Shown: positions 35,944 to 44,939 of the stretch, in pieces
How positions within the stretch are numbered: the first letter of the stretch is position 1
Layout of the letters: every line of letters starts with the position of its first letter
Assembly (NCBI GenBank): GCA_964517795.1
Contig: CAZFDE010000003.1
Location: forward strand, 1 to 64,000
Direction of reading: 5' to 3'
Source: CAZFDE01 sp964517795
GTDB lineage: Bacteria > Planctomycetota > Phycisphaerae > Sedimentisphaerales > Anaerobacaceae
Length of the DNA stretch: 64,000 nt
Notes under the pieces: generated by a model
Databases searched by the model: none
Seen by the model: only the letters and a program-made list of their open reading frames with translations
Told to the model about the DNA's origin: nothing
Made by a program: the position numbers and the translations under genes

Positions 35944-37149
35944 ATGATGGCTAATACAACAATTACAGCACCAAAGGGCTTTCTGGCAGCGGGCATTGCC
36001 TGCGGGATCAAGCAATCGGGCGATTTGGATCTCGGCTTGATCATATGCCCCACCGAGGCGACTGCGGCCGCGGTCTTTACAACCAACAAAGTCGTTTCGG
36101 CGGCGGTCGATATCTGCCGGCAGCACGCCAAGAGTGCCAAAATTTCCGCCGTTGTGGTCAATTCCGGCAATGCCAATACCTGCACCGGCCAAAAGGGAAT
36201 CAACGATGCGATCGCGATGTGCAAGACAACCGCCGATTTGACCGATTCCAAACCCAATGAAATCCTCGTCGCCTCAACCGGCATCATCGGCCACCCTTTG
36301 CCGATGACTAAGATCAAAAGCGGCATCAAAAAAGCGGCCTCTCAATTAGCCGCCACTGAAAAGACCGGACTGGATTTTTCTAAAGCCATTATGACCACCG
36401 ATACCAAACCGAAATACACCAAACGCCAGATCACGATCAGCGGCCGCAAGGTCACCATCGCCGGTACTGTCAAAGGCGCCGGTATGATCGGCCCGAATAT
36501 GGCCACCACGCTGTGTTTTATCACAACCGATATCGCAATCACAAAAACATTGTTGAAAAAAGCATTACAGACTGCAATCGGAAATTCGCTCAATAAGCTC
36601 ACAGTTGACGGCCATCAGAGCACTAATGACACTGCTATTATTCTCACCTCACACCTTGCCGGTAATCGGGCGGTTACATCGGCGTGTCCGAGATTCAAAA
36701 AATTCGCAAAAGCCCTCGGTGAACTCTGTGAGGATATGGTCAAGCAAACGGCCCGCGATGCCGAGGGGGCAACGCGAATGTTCAAAGTCGTGATCAACGG
36801 TGCCGCCAACGCCCGGGAAGCTGCCAAGGCCGCTCGCGCTGTGGCCGATTATCCGCTGGTCAAATGCGCAATTCATGGTGGCGATCCGAACTGGGGCCGT
36901 ATTATATGCGCAGTCGGTTCCTGCGGTGTAAAACTCAATCCGGCCAAACTGACCTGTAAAATTGGTCCGATAACCGTCTTTCGCAACGGTAAACCTGTGA
37001 AATTTGACATGAAAAAGGCATCCAGGACGATTTGTCAATCCGAACACACGATTACCGTCGATCTCGGCGCCGGCAAAAGCAGCGATTTCTGCTATGGATG
37101 CGACCTGAGCCGCGATTACATAACCATTAACGCCGATTATCACACCTGA
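35944..37149 (+). CDS. argJ: Glutamate N-acetyltransferase / amino acid acetyltransferase ArgJ
   Basis: It recycles the acetyl group from N-acetylornithine to glutamate in the cyclic arginine pathway, and may also use acetyl-CoA. The precursor of 401 residues cleaves itself at the NMAT motif (Thr nucleophile in IGPNMATTLCFITTD) into alpha and beta chains. MTTDTKPK and the C-terminal YGCDLS are also present. ATG 35944 and ATG 35947 are both possible; AAGGA at 35935-35939 fits the second better. Since the GNAT and argC genes are also in the window, both priming and recycling routes may exist. Confidence 0.95.
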   Translation: MMANTTITAPKGFLAAGIACGIKQSGDLDLGLIICPTEATAAAVFTTNKVVSAAVDICRQHAKSAKISAVVVNSGNANTCTGQKGINDAIAMCKTTADLTDSKPNEILVASTGIIGHPLPMTKIKSGIKKAASQLAATEKTGLDFSKAIMTTDTKPKYTKRQITISGRKVTIAGTVKGAGMIGPNMATTLCFITTDIAITKTLLKKALQTAIGNSLNKLTVDGHQSTNDTAIILTSHLAGNRAVTSACPRFKKFAKALGELCEDMVKQTARDAEGATRMFKVVINGAANAREAAKAARAVADYPLVKCAIHGGDPNWGRIICAVGSCGVKLNPAKLTCKIGPITVFRNGKPVKFDMKKASRTICQSEHTITVDLGAGKSSDFCYGCDLSRDYITINADYHT

Positions 37150-37205
37150 TCCTGATCGAAGAGTGCGATTTTTTTTGGTTCTACGTTAGTTATCCATTAA
37201 AATAC

Positions 37206-37233
37206 TTGAAAATCACACCCAAACCGATACACT
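37206..37233 (+). promoter_or_regulatory. Candidate promoter of hppA
   Basis: TTGAAA (37206-37211) and TACACT (37228-37233), 16 bases apart, lie about 60 bases before the hppA start in the 145-base gap after argJ. The -10 element is only a four-of-six match, so this is tentative. Confidence 0.35.
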
Positions 37234-37294
37234 GGCAGGCTATTTTACTGTTCACAGAATGGAACGTTTATCATTACATTAAAGGAGCTTAAAA

Positions 37295-39742
37295 GTGAAG
37301 GTAATCAGCTACACACTTGGAGCTTTGCTGCTGTTGTCGATGTTCAGTGCAACAGCCGCGGCTGAAACATCGACAGTCGAAGGTGCAACCGAAGCGGTCT
37401 GCAGCGCGTGCAGCACGGCCGAATGTTCGACCTGTATCCCCTGGATATGGTACATCGCACCGCTGGCCTCGATCGCCGCGATCGTCGTTGCCTTTTTCTT
37501 CTACGGCAAAGTCAGCAAGGCCGATCCCGGAAACGAAACGATGACGACCATCGCCGGCCACGTGCAGGAAGGCGCATACGCCTATCTTTTCAGCCAGTAC
37601 AAAGTGGTCGGGCTCGTCTTCATTCTGCTGTTTATTGTCTTTACCGCACTGGCGTTTATCGGGGTACAAAGCCCGATCATGCCGGTCGCGTTCTTAAGCG
37701 CCGGCTTCTTCAGCGCACTGTGCGGCTTTTTAGGTATGAAGACCGCTACCATGGCATCCAGCCGAACTGCCCAAGGCGCAACTAAAAGTCTCAACGCTGC
37801 ATTGCAGGTCGCATTTCGCTCCGGCGCAGTCATGGGATTGGTTGTCGTTGGTTTCGGCTTGTTGAATATTACCGCATGGTACTGGATCCTGGACCAACTC
37901 GTTTATACCGCTGATCACATGCTCAACGGCTGGGTGGTTTTCGGATTGACTGTCGTGCCCAAGGGCATGAGCGAATCGCATAAACTGGCCGAAATCACCG
38001 CAACGATGGTGACGTTCGGCATGGGTGCCTCGACCCAGGCCCTGTTCGCCCGTGTTGGCGGCGGTATCTATACCAAGGCCGCCGATGTCGGTGCGGACCT
38101 GGTCGGCAAGGTCGAAGCCGGCATCCCCGAAGACGATCCGCGTAACCCGGCAACGATCGCCGATAACGTCGGCGACAATGTCGGCGATGTGGCAGGCATG
38201 GGCGCCGATCTTTTTGAAAGCTATTGCGGTTCGATTCTCGCAACCGCAGCATTGGGTGCCGCACTGACACTGAAAACCGGTATGGATCCGTTGAAAGCCG
38301 TGCTGGCCCCCTCGATTGTGGCCGGTATCGGCATTATTCTCTCGATCGTCGGGATTTTCCTTGTTCGCTGTAAAGAGGGTGCTTCGCAGAAGAATCTGCT
38401 GATGGCACTGTTGAGAGGTACGCTAAGTTCCGCCGTGTTGATCATCGTTGCCCTGATTTTCCTGGCCAATGCGGGCTGGATCACATGGGGCGTTTTCGGT
38501 TCGGTCGTCGTCGGCTTAGTCGGCGGCGTCTTGATCGGCCAGGCCACCGAATACTACACTTCTGCGGAATACAGCCCCACCAGGAAAATTGCCAGCCAGG
38601 CGGATATGGGCCCGGCTACCACGATCATCAACGGCCTGGCAACCGGTATGTTCTCCTCCGCACTGCCGGTGGTGATTATTGTGATCTCAATTCTGCTGGC
38701 ATTCGGATTGGCCGGCGGCTTTGGCAGTATATCGATGGGTCTTTACGGTATCGGCTTTGCGGCCGTAGGGATGCTGGCGACATTAGGCATCACGCTGGCC
38801 ACCGATGCATACGGCCCGATTGCGGATAACGCCGGCGGCAACGCCGAAATGAGCCAGCTCGGACCGGAAGTTCGCAATCGTACTGATGCCTTGGATTCGC
38901 TGGGCAACACGACCGCGGCGACCGGCAAGGGCTTTGCGATCGGCTCGGCCGCACTAACCGCCATGGCCCTTTTGGCTTCACTGATCGAAAGTATGCGGAT
39001 ATGGATCGGCAAACTGGCCGCAGAAGCAGAAGGCGGTATTTATAAAGTCGGCGATATCAACTTTTATCGCGGCGAAGTTATCCCGCAGGTCCAGAATGCA
39101 GTTAATATAACCACCGCTTCAATCAGCCAGTTCGTCGCGGCCTATGATCTGACGATCATGAACCCGAAAATGCTCGGCGGATTGTTCATCGGCGCGATGA
39201 TGGCCTTTATCTTCTGTGCGATGACCATGAAAGCCGTCGGCAAAACCGCAGGCGATATGGTCAACGAAGTACGTCGCCAGTTCAAAGAAATCCCCGGAAT
39301 CATGGACGGCAGCGGCAAACCCGATTACGCCCGGTGTGTCGCCATTTCGACCAAGGGTGCGCAGCGGGAAATGATCGTTCCCTCACTGCTGGCGATATTC
39401 ATTCCGGTTATTACCGGCCTGATCCTCGGCGTGGCGGGCCTGATGGGGCTGCTGGCGGGCGGCTTGAGCTGCGGATTTGTTCTCGCCGTCGCCCTCAACA
39501 ACGCCGGCGGATGCTGGGACAACGCTAAGAAATTCATCGAAACCGGCGAATACGGCGGCAAAGGCTCGCCGGCCCATAAGGCGGCCGTCGTCGGCGATAC
39601 GGTCGGCGATCCCTTTAAGGATACCTCCGGCCCGAGCCTGAACATCCTCATCAAGCTGATGAGCATGGTCAGCGTGGTCTTCGCCGGTGTGATTGTGAAA
39701 TTCTCACCGGTCATCGCCGGTTGGCTCCACATGAACAACTAA
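37295..39742 (+). CDS. hppA: Membrane-bound ion-translocating pyrophosphatase, K+-dependent type
   Basis: It couples PPi hydrolysis to H+ or Na+ export across the inner membrane. Signatures: DVGADLVGKVE, the IADNVGDNVGD loop, and DNAGG-type acidic loops later on. Ala in GNTTAATGKG at the diagnostic site (Lys in K+-independent enzymes) predicts K+ dependence. The start is GTG with AAAGGAG seven bases upstream. The 815 residues exceed the usual 650-780. The N-terminus has a signal-like segment (ATAAAETS) and an unusual CSAC-x4-CSTC cluster (Cys36, 39, 44, 47) before the first core helix. It has its own terminator. The transported ion cannot be settled by eye. Confidence 0.95.
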   Translation: MKVISYTLGALLLLSMFSATAAAETSTVEGATEAVCSACSTAECSTCIPWIWYIAPLASIAAIVVAFFFYGKVSKADPGNETMTTIAGHVQEGAYAYLFSQYKVVGLVFILLFIVFTALAFIGVQSPIMPVAFLSAGFFSALCGFLGMKTATMASSRTAQGATKSLNAALQVAFRSGAVMGLVVVGFGLLNITAWYWILDQLVYTADHMLNGWVVFGLTVVPKGMSESHKLAEITATMVTFGMGASTQALFARVGGGIYTKAADVGADLVGKVEAGIPEDDPRNPATIADNVGDNVGDVAGMGADLFESYCGSILATAALGAALTLKTGMDPLKAVLAPSIVAGIGIILSIVGIFLVRCKEGASQKNLLMALLRGTLSSAVLIIVALIFLANAGWITWGVFGSVVVGLVGGVLIGQATEYYTSAEYSPTRKIASQADMGPATTIINGLATGMFSSALPVVIIVISILLAFGLAGGFGSISMGLYGIGFAAVGMLATLGITLATDAYGPIADNAGGNAEMSQLGPEVRNRTDALDSLGNTTAATGKGFAIGSAALTAMALLASLIESMRIWIGKLAAEAEGGIYKVGDINFYRGEVIPQVQNAVNITTASISQFVAAYDLTIMNPKMLGGLFIGAMMAFIFCAMTMKAVGKTAGDMVNEVRRQFKEIPGIMDGSGKPDYARCVAISTKGAQREMIVPSLLAIFIPVITGLILGVAGLMGLLAGGLSCGFVLAVALNNAGGCWDNAKKFIETGEYGGKGSPAHKAAVVGDTVGDPFKDTSGPSLNILIKLMSMVSVVFAGVIVKFSPVIAGWLHMNN

Positions 39743-39786
39743 AACGATCGAATCGTTGACTTTAGACCTTTTTGACAGTAAGGTAT

Positions 39787-39819
39787 CGAGGTGGTCCGAA
39801 CGGGCCGCCTCGTTTTTTT
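39787..39819 (+). terminator. Intrinsic terminator of hppA
   Basis: An 11-base stem CGAGGTGGTCC / GGGCCGCCTCG (with G-U pairs) and a GAAC loop is followed directly by seven T. It separates hppA from rsfS. Confidence 0.85.
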
Positions 39820-39841
39820 AATGGATATGAAATAAACGCTT

Positions 39842-40228
39842 ATGACAGAGAAAAAAAGCAGGATCGCAGCCAAAAAATTTGCCGTTGAAGCGGCCAAGAT
39901 CGCCCAGGACCGGCGCTGTACGGACATCGTTGTGCTGGATCTAAAGGATAAAAGTCCCGCCACCGATTTTTTTGTGATCGCCACCGGCACCAGCAACCGC
40001 CAGATGCGCACGGTCGCCGACGAGATCTCCGAACTGGGACGGGAAAGCAATTTTCTGCGATTCGGCCGGGCCGGCTACGAACAGGCCCGATGGATCCTGC
40101 TGGATTTTGTCGATGTGGTCGTGCATATCTTCGACGCGAAGTACCGCGATTTTTACGATCTCGAACTGCTCTGGGGCGATGCCCGGCACGTCCGATTGCC
40201 CGAACCCAAAGAGGTTAAGGAAATATGA
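39842..40228 (+). CDS. rsfS: Ribosomal silencing factor RsfS
   Basis: It binds ribosomal protein L14 and blocks subunit joining when nutrients are short. The 128-residue protein has the family's core DIVVLDLKDKSPATDFFVI, GTSNRQMRTVAD and the W-DFVDVVVHIF strand. The gene starts just after the hppA terminator with no strong ribosome binding site. Its stop overlaps the argS start (ATGA), so translation of argS is coupled to it. Confidence 0.93.
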   Translation: MTEKKSRIAAKKFAVEAAKIAQDRRCTDIVVLDLKDKSPATDFFVIATGTSNRQMRTVADEISELGRESNFLRFGRAGYEQARWILLDFVDVVVHIFDAKYRDFYDLELLWGDARHVRLPEPKEVKEI

Positions 40229-42015
40229 AACGCCTGATCGATATCCTTGAACAGCGCATCAGCAAGGTCATGGCGGAAGTCAGCGGCCGGGCCGACTGCG
40301 GGGCCATCGTTAAGCCCGCCACCGATGAGAAATTCGGCGATTACCAGGTCAACGGCGTCATGGGCCTGGCCAAGCAGCTCAAGACAAATCCGCGAAAATT
40401 AGCCGAGCAGGTCGTTGAAGCACTCGATTTGTCGGATATCTGCGAACCGCCGGAAATTGCCGGGCCGGGCTTTATCAATCTGCGCATCAAAAATGAGTTT
40501 CTGGCCGATTCGGTCCTCAAAATCAAAGAAGATGCCACCGGCCGACTCGGAATCGACAACACCCAAAAACCACGAACGGTCGTCGTGGATTTTTCCGGCC
40601 CCAATATCGCCAAACAAATGCATGTCGGCCATCTGCGAAGCACCATCATCGGCGACTGCATCTGCCGCACACTGAAATTCGAGGGCCACAACGTCATCCC
40701 CCAAAACCACATCGGCGACTGGGGCACCCAATTCGGCATGCTTTGTGCACTATTCGACAAAAAATTGCTGTCAATGAGCGGCGGCATTGAAAATATGAAA
40801 CTTGTTTCTTCTGAAGAAATATTAGGTGAACTCGAAGTTTTTTATAAAGAAGCGAAGCAGTTATTCGATTCTGATGAAACTTTTGCGAACACGGCAAGAG
40901 CTGCCATAGCTGGATTGCACTCTGGAGAAGGTATATGGCGTAAACATTGGGAAAGCATTGTTAAGGAATCCGAAAAGCATTATCAGGAGCTTTACGGACG
41001 TTTGATGGTAACGTTGACCAATCAGGATATTCGCGGCGAAAGTGCTTATCGCGATGATTTACCGAAAGTTGTTGAAGAATTGGCAGGTAAGGGCATTGCG
41101 GTTGAATCGGAAGGGGCTGTTTGTGTTTTTCCGGAAGGTTTTACGAATAAAGAAGGTCAGCCGCTGCCGTTTATTATCCAAAAAAGTGATGGGGCTTACC
41201 TCTACGCCACCACCGATCTTGCGGCCCTGAAATACCGCATCGAGCAGCTCAAGGCCGACACAATCATTTACGTCACCGATGCCCGCCAGAAGCTGCATTT
41301 CCAGATGCTCTTTGCCACAGCGAAAATGGCCGGCTGGATCACAGACGATACCCAACTGGTCCATGTTACCTTCGGCGCCGTTTTAGGTGAAGACGGTACG
41401 CCGCTAAAGACGCGCAGCGGTGAAAATGTCAAACTCAAGGAACTGCTGGATGAGGCCGTCGAGCGTGCCCGGGAGGTGGTCGAACAAAAGAATCCCGATT
41501 TGCCGGAGAATCAAAAAAATACAATCGCACAAACGGTCGGTATCGGCGCGGTCAAATACGCCGACTACTCCAACAATCGCACCAGCGATTATATCTTCAG
41601 CTTCGACAAGATGCTGGCGATGGACGGCAATACCGCCCCGTATATGCAGTACGCCTACGCCCGGATTAAATCGATCGAACGAAAGGCCGCCGGCAAAGCT
41701 GTGGATATCGAATCGGAACTGGCCGCGATAGAGACTCTGTCCCTGACCGAGCCGGATGAACTTCAACTGGCAAAGCACCTGATCCGGTACGGAGAGGTAA
41801 TCGACTCGGCGGTGGCGGACTACCGGCCGAATTATCTGACTAATTATTTATACGAACTATCACAAAAATTCAGCGGCTTCTATACCAATTGTCCGGTGTT
41901 GCAGGCATCCGAGGACAAACGGCCGACCCGTTTGCTGCTCTGTGACCTGACCGCAAAAACGATCCGACACGGCCTGCACGAACTGCTCGGTATAGCCGTC
42001 GTCGAACAAATGTAA
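40225..42015 (+). CDS. argS: Arginyl-tRNA synthetase
   Basis: Class I synthetase of 596 residues charging tRNA-Arg. Seen are the N-terminal Add-1-type domain, the HIGH-equivalent HVGHLRST, the KTRSGENVKL region in place of KMSKS, and the anticodon-binding C-terminal domain. A stretch within the gene, about 40,795-41,190, is clearly AT-richer, with codon choices (ttt, tta, gaa, aaa, gtt) unlike both flanks, which favour GATC/GCC-rich codons. This looks like a recombined segment, although the frame and motifs stay intact. It is coupled to rsfS by a four-base overlap. Confidence 0.95.
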   Translation: MKRLIDILEQRISKVMAEVSGRADCGAIVKPATDEKFGDYQVNGVMGLAKQLKTNPRKLAEQVVEALDLSDICEPPEIAGPGFINLRIKNEFLADSVLKIKEDATGRLGIDNTQKPRTVVVDFSGPNIAKQMHVGHLRSTIIGDCICRTLKFEGHNVIPQNHIGDWGTQFGMLCALFDKKLLSMSGGIENMKLVSSEEILGELEVFYKEAKQLFDSDETFANTARAAIAGLHSGEGIWRKHWESIVKESEKHYQELYGRLMVTLTNQDIRGESAYRDDLPKVVEELAGKGIAVESEGAVCVFPEGFTNKEGQPLPFIIQKSDGAYLYATTDLAALKYRIEQLKADTIIYVTDARQKLHFQMLFATAKMAGWITDDTQLVHVTFGAVLGEDGTPLKTRSGENVKLKELLDEAVERAREVVEQKNPDLPENQKNTIAQTVGIGAVKYADYSNNRTSDYIFSFDKMLAMDGNTAPYMQYAYARIKSIERKAAGKAVDIESELAAIETLSLTEPDELQLAKHLIRYGEVIDSAVADYRPNYLTNYLYELSQKFSGFYTNCPVLQASEDKRPTRLLLCDLTAKTIRHGLHELLGIAVVEQM

Positions 42016-42028
42016 GGCAGATTAAACC

Positions 42029-42436
42029 ATGATTCAGACAATGGAATTCAGCGTCAGTACCCGTAATCGAAACCAGATGATCGATATCACCGGCCAGGTC
42101 CAATCGGCGGTCGAAGAAGCCGGTGTCCAAAGCGGCCACGTGATCATTTATTGCCCGCACACCACCGCTGGGATCACAATCAACGAAAATGCCGATCCGG
42201 CCGTCGTCCACGATATCCTCTTGACCCTCGACGAACTGATCCCTGAAAACCGCCGCGGCTACCGCCATGCCGAAGGCAATTCCGATTCCCATACCAAAAG
42301 CTCATTGGTCGGCTGCAGCGAACAGGTCATGATCGATCAGGGCCGACTGGTGATGGGAACATGGCAGGCGATCTTTTTCTGTGAATTTGACGGGCCAAGA
42401 ACACGCCGTGTCAAACTTCAGATGACTGGCGAATAA
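42029..42436 (+). CDS. yjbQ: YjbQ family protein (UPF0047)
   Basis: A compact conserved protein of 135 residues, with HTTAGITINENADP, the central GNSDSHTKSS histidine motif and the C-terminal GTWQAIFFCEFDGPR. Some members show weak thiamine phosphate synthase activity, and a phosphatase or other role has been suggested; the true function is uncertain. It follows argS by 13 bases and is probably cotranscribed. A second Met at codon 5 is a possible start. Confidence 0.9.
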   Translation: MIQTMEFSVSTRNRNQMIDITGQVQSAVEEAGVQSGHVIIYCPHTTAGITINENADPAVVHDILLTLDELIPENRRGYRHAEGNSDSHTKSSLVGCSEQVMIDQGRLVMGTWQAIFFCEFDGPRTRRVKLQMTGE

Positions 42437-42901
42437 TAATTTCTGTAGGGCGCCCCTTCAGGTCCACGCGGTAATCAATTTTCATTGCAGCAGATCCTGC
42501 TTTATATAAAGATGAAAATAAGCGCATAAAAAAGGCGAGGAGATGGAACCGGCTGGGGGGGGAACCGGTAGTCCACACTACCTCGCCGAGGATTTAATTA
42601 TCTGTATCAAACATACAGGATAAATCATAATACCAAAGAGCACAACGAAAATATCCACACAAAGGGCACTTGTCAATGAAAAAAAATATACGAAAACAGC
42701 TAAAAAAGGCCCCGCAAATTTATGAGAAATACTATACCATAATCATCGGCCCAATGCAAGGAAAAAATTGATTTTTCGCATGTGTTTTCATGTGTTTGTA
42801 TCGATTATGCCACGTCAAATCACTAAAAAAAGCTTGAATATTTCACAGATTATCCCTAAATTCAAGACAAATGAAAAAAAACGAAATCAACGGAGTATGA
42901 T
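42437..42901. other. Intergenic region with one strong inverted-repeat element
   Basis: No gene is evident in these 465 bases. The segment 42534-42590 holds the only clear structure (listed separately). The rest is AT-rich, with poly-A tracts near 42,680 and 42,870, and a GGAG at about 42,890 that serves the next gene. Confidence 0.6.
42534..42587. ncRNA. Candidate structured RNA or terminator-like inverted repeat
   Basis: A 7-base outer stem GGCGAGG (42534-42540) / CCTCGCC (42581-42587) encloses two smaller hairpins: ACCGG...CCGGT around a run of eight G, and GGTAGT-CCAC-ACTACC. Six A precede it on the plus strand, so on the minus strand the stem is followed by six T, like a terminator. No minus-strand gene lies upstream to need one, so a small RNA on either strand is possible. 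It matches no RNA family that I recognise. Confidence 0.35.
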
Positions 42902-43999
42902 ATGCCAAAAACCAAAATCCAGCCGATCCAAAAAAAGATTAAAGATACGGCTCAGCAAATTCACGGGGTCATTCTCAAAAGCAAAAGTCCGACAATGACA
43001 ACTCCGGTCCGGTCATTGAGAAATGTCAAGTATCATGCCAAAACCGGATATTTCGAAATGATGGGTAAGAATAAAAAACGCACCCTGACCGTTGGCACCG
43101 TCAAGACATTTGCCCAGACCCTTAAAATGATGTCGCTTTCCAAGCAGCTCATCGAGCAGGACAAACGGGCCACCAAACGAGAAGCCTATTATATTTCCAA
43201 AAACTGGGGTAAGGCCGGATTCGCCGAGCAAAGTGAGTCCGATACCATCATGGATGATGTCGAGGCGATGTTTCGGGTCAATCGCGAGCAATTGCGGTTT
43301 ACTCCCGAAGAAAAGGGCGGCGATATCGCCGGGCGGCTCATCGTGATCGACACCAACAAGCGAACCGGCGCGAAACTGAAGATCGACTGCACAAAATTCG
43401 GGTCGGGCGCCTATTCGATCCCCACCAGCGTCGAACACCTGGAATTTCAAAGCAAGGCCAAATTCATTCTCGCCATCGAGACGGCCGGTGCCTTTCAGCG
43501 ACTGGTCGATTACGATTACTGGAACAAAGAAAACTGCATCCTCATCAGCATGGGAGGCGTTCCCACCCGGGCGTGCCGGCGGTTTATCCGCAGACTGCAT
43601 GAATCGCTGAAAATCCCCGTGTATGCCTTTGTCGATGGCGACCCCTATGGCTATTTCAATATCTACCGTACGCTGAAAGTCGGCTCCGGCAATGCGGCCC
43701 ATCTCAATGAGTTCTTCTGCGTCCCTAAAGTTCGCTTTCTGGGGGTTACGCCCGATGATATCGTCAAATACAAACTGCCGACCCATCCCTTGAAAGAAGT
43801 GGATATCAAACGGGCCAAAGACGCCCTGCGAAACGATCCGTTCGTCAAACATCACAAACCATGGCAAAACGCCATTAACCTGATGCTCAAACTCGGTGTC
43901 CGTGTCGAGCAGCAGGCCTTTGCCCGGTACGGGCTGGATTATGTCGCGGATGTGTATCTGAAAGATAAATTGAAAAATCCGTCTAAATTTTTGCCATGA
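42902..43999 (+). CDS. Topoisomerase VI A subunit / Spo11-like protein without a B subunit
   Basis: A 365-residue protein with the two domains of Top6A/Spo11. The winged-helix part has the catalytic tyrosine context TKREAYYIS (Tyr96/Tyr97). The Toprim domain carries Glu193 (IETAGAF) and Asp245/Asp247 (FVDGDPYG), which hold Mg for DNA cleavage. Top6A normally pairs with the GHKL ATPase Top6B, usually an adjacent gene. Here the neighbours are yjbQ and yggS, and no Top6B lies in the window. It may work with a distant B subunit or alone, like the Mini-A type proteins. GGAG sits before the ATG. All visible catalytic residues are present, so it should be able to break DNA. Confidence 0.87.
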   Translation: MPKTKIQPIQKKIKDTAQQIHGVILKSKSPTMTTPVRSLRNVKYHAKTGYFEMMGKNKKRTLTVGTVKTFAQTLKMMSLSKQLIEQDKRATKREAYYISKNWGKAGFAEQSESDTIMDDVEAMFRVNREQLRFTPEEKGGDIAGRLIVIDTNKRTGAKLKIDCTKFGSGAYSIPTSVEHLEFQSKAKFILAIETAGAFQRLVDYDYWNKENCILISMGGVPTRACRRFIRRLHESLKIPVYAFVDGDPYGYFNIYRTLKVGSGNAAHLNEFFCVPKVRFLGVTPDDIVKYKLPTHPLKEVDIKRAKDALRNDPFVKHHKPWQNAINLMLKLGVRVEQQAFARYGLDYVADVYLKDKLKNPSKFLP

Positions 44000-44077
44000 T
44001 ATTTAAGGCGGGAAAAATTTCGAATATAATGCTAAAATACAAACACCATTTTGAAATACGATTGTAAAACGAATCAG

Positions 44078-44797
44078 ATGGCCACGATTGCAGAAAATTT
44101 GGATGCCGTTCACCATACGATTGAGTCCGCATGCACACGCGCCGGGCGCGATCCCGATAAATTGACCATGGTGGTCGTCACCAAGTCCGCCGACTTTGAT
44201 GCGGTGCGCCAAGTCCTTGCCCTGGGCTACGATCAACTGGGCGAAAACCGCGTTCAACAACTCAAAAAAGTGGCCGCTCAGGTCGATGAGTTACATTCGC
44301 AAAATACGCAAAACAGCGACAAGCCGGCGGTCCACTGGCACATGATCGGACACCTTCAGCGTAACAAAGTTCGCCAGGTCCTGCCGCTGGTCCGTATGAT
44401 CCATTCGGTGGATACCCTGCGGCTGGCCGAGGAGATCAATGAAACGGCAGAAAAAATGGATCTCTGTCCCCGCGTTTTGATGCAGGTCAATGCCTCTCAG
44501 GAACCCCAGAAATACGGTGTTCCGGTCGGTGCGGCCGTACATCTGGCCGAACAGATCGAAACACTGCCCCACCTGCGATTGGCCGGCTTGATGACAATGG
44601 CGCCGCTGACCCATAATCAGGATGTGATCCGCACCTGTTTTTCACGGACCCGAGAACTGTTTCTCGAGATCAAAGGCGAACGCATCGTCGGCTCCAATTT
44701 CACCGAACTGAGCATGGGGATGAGCAGTGATTACCCGATCGCGATCGAAGAAGGGGCGACGATCCTGCGAATCGGCTCGGCCGTTTTTCAGGCATGA
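44078..44797 (+). CDS. yggS: PLP homeostasis protein (YggS/PROSC family)
   Basis: A single-domain PLP-binding TIM barrel that buffers free pyridoxal phosphate; it has no known enzymatic reaction. About 239 residues from the ATG; a TTG nine codons upstream also opens the frame. Motifs: VVVTKSADFDAV (PLP lysine region), LGENRVQQ, WHMIGHLQRNK, and ELSMGMSSDYPIAIEEGATILRIG near the end, all typical. In many bacteria it sits beside proC or cell division genes; here it stands between Top6A-like and a PP2C-type phosphatase. Confidence 0.94.
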   Translation: MATIAENLDAVHHTIESACTRAGRDPDKLTMVVVTKSADFDAVRQVLALGYDQLGENRVQQLKKVAAQVDELHSQNTQNSDKPAVHWHMIGHLQRNKVRQVLPLVRMIHSVDTLRLAEEINETAEKMDLCPRVLMQVNASQEPQKYGVPVGAAVHLAEQIETLPHLRLAGLMTMAPLTHNQDVIRTCFSRTRELFLEIKGERIVGSNFTELSMGMSSDYPIAIEEGATILRIGSAVFQA

Positions 44798-44939
44798 AAC
44801 AGATCGATTGAAATTCGGCATTTTCGCGCTAAAAAAAGCCACGAACTGCCAAAGTCACCCCGTTTTCAAGCCGACGATATAAACATAAACAGTCCCAATG
44901 TGTGGACGAAAACGTTGTCCGATAATAACAGGATATGCG

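Noticed and set aside
42534..42590. tRNA-like reading of the minus strand (7-base end stem)
   Set aside because: Only about 55 bases, no T-arm or anticodon arm of proper size.
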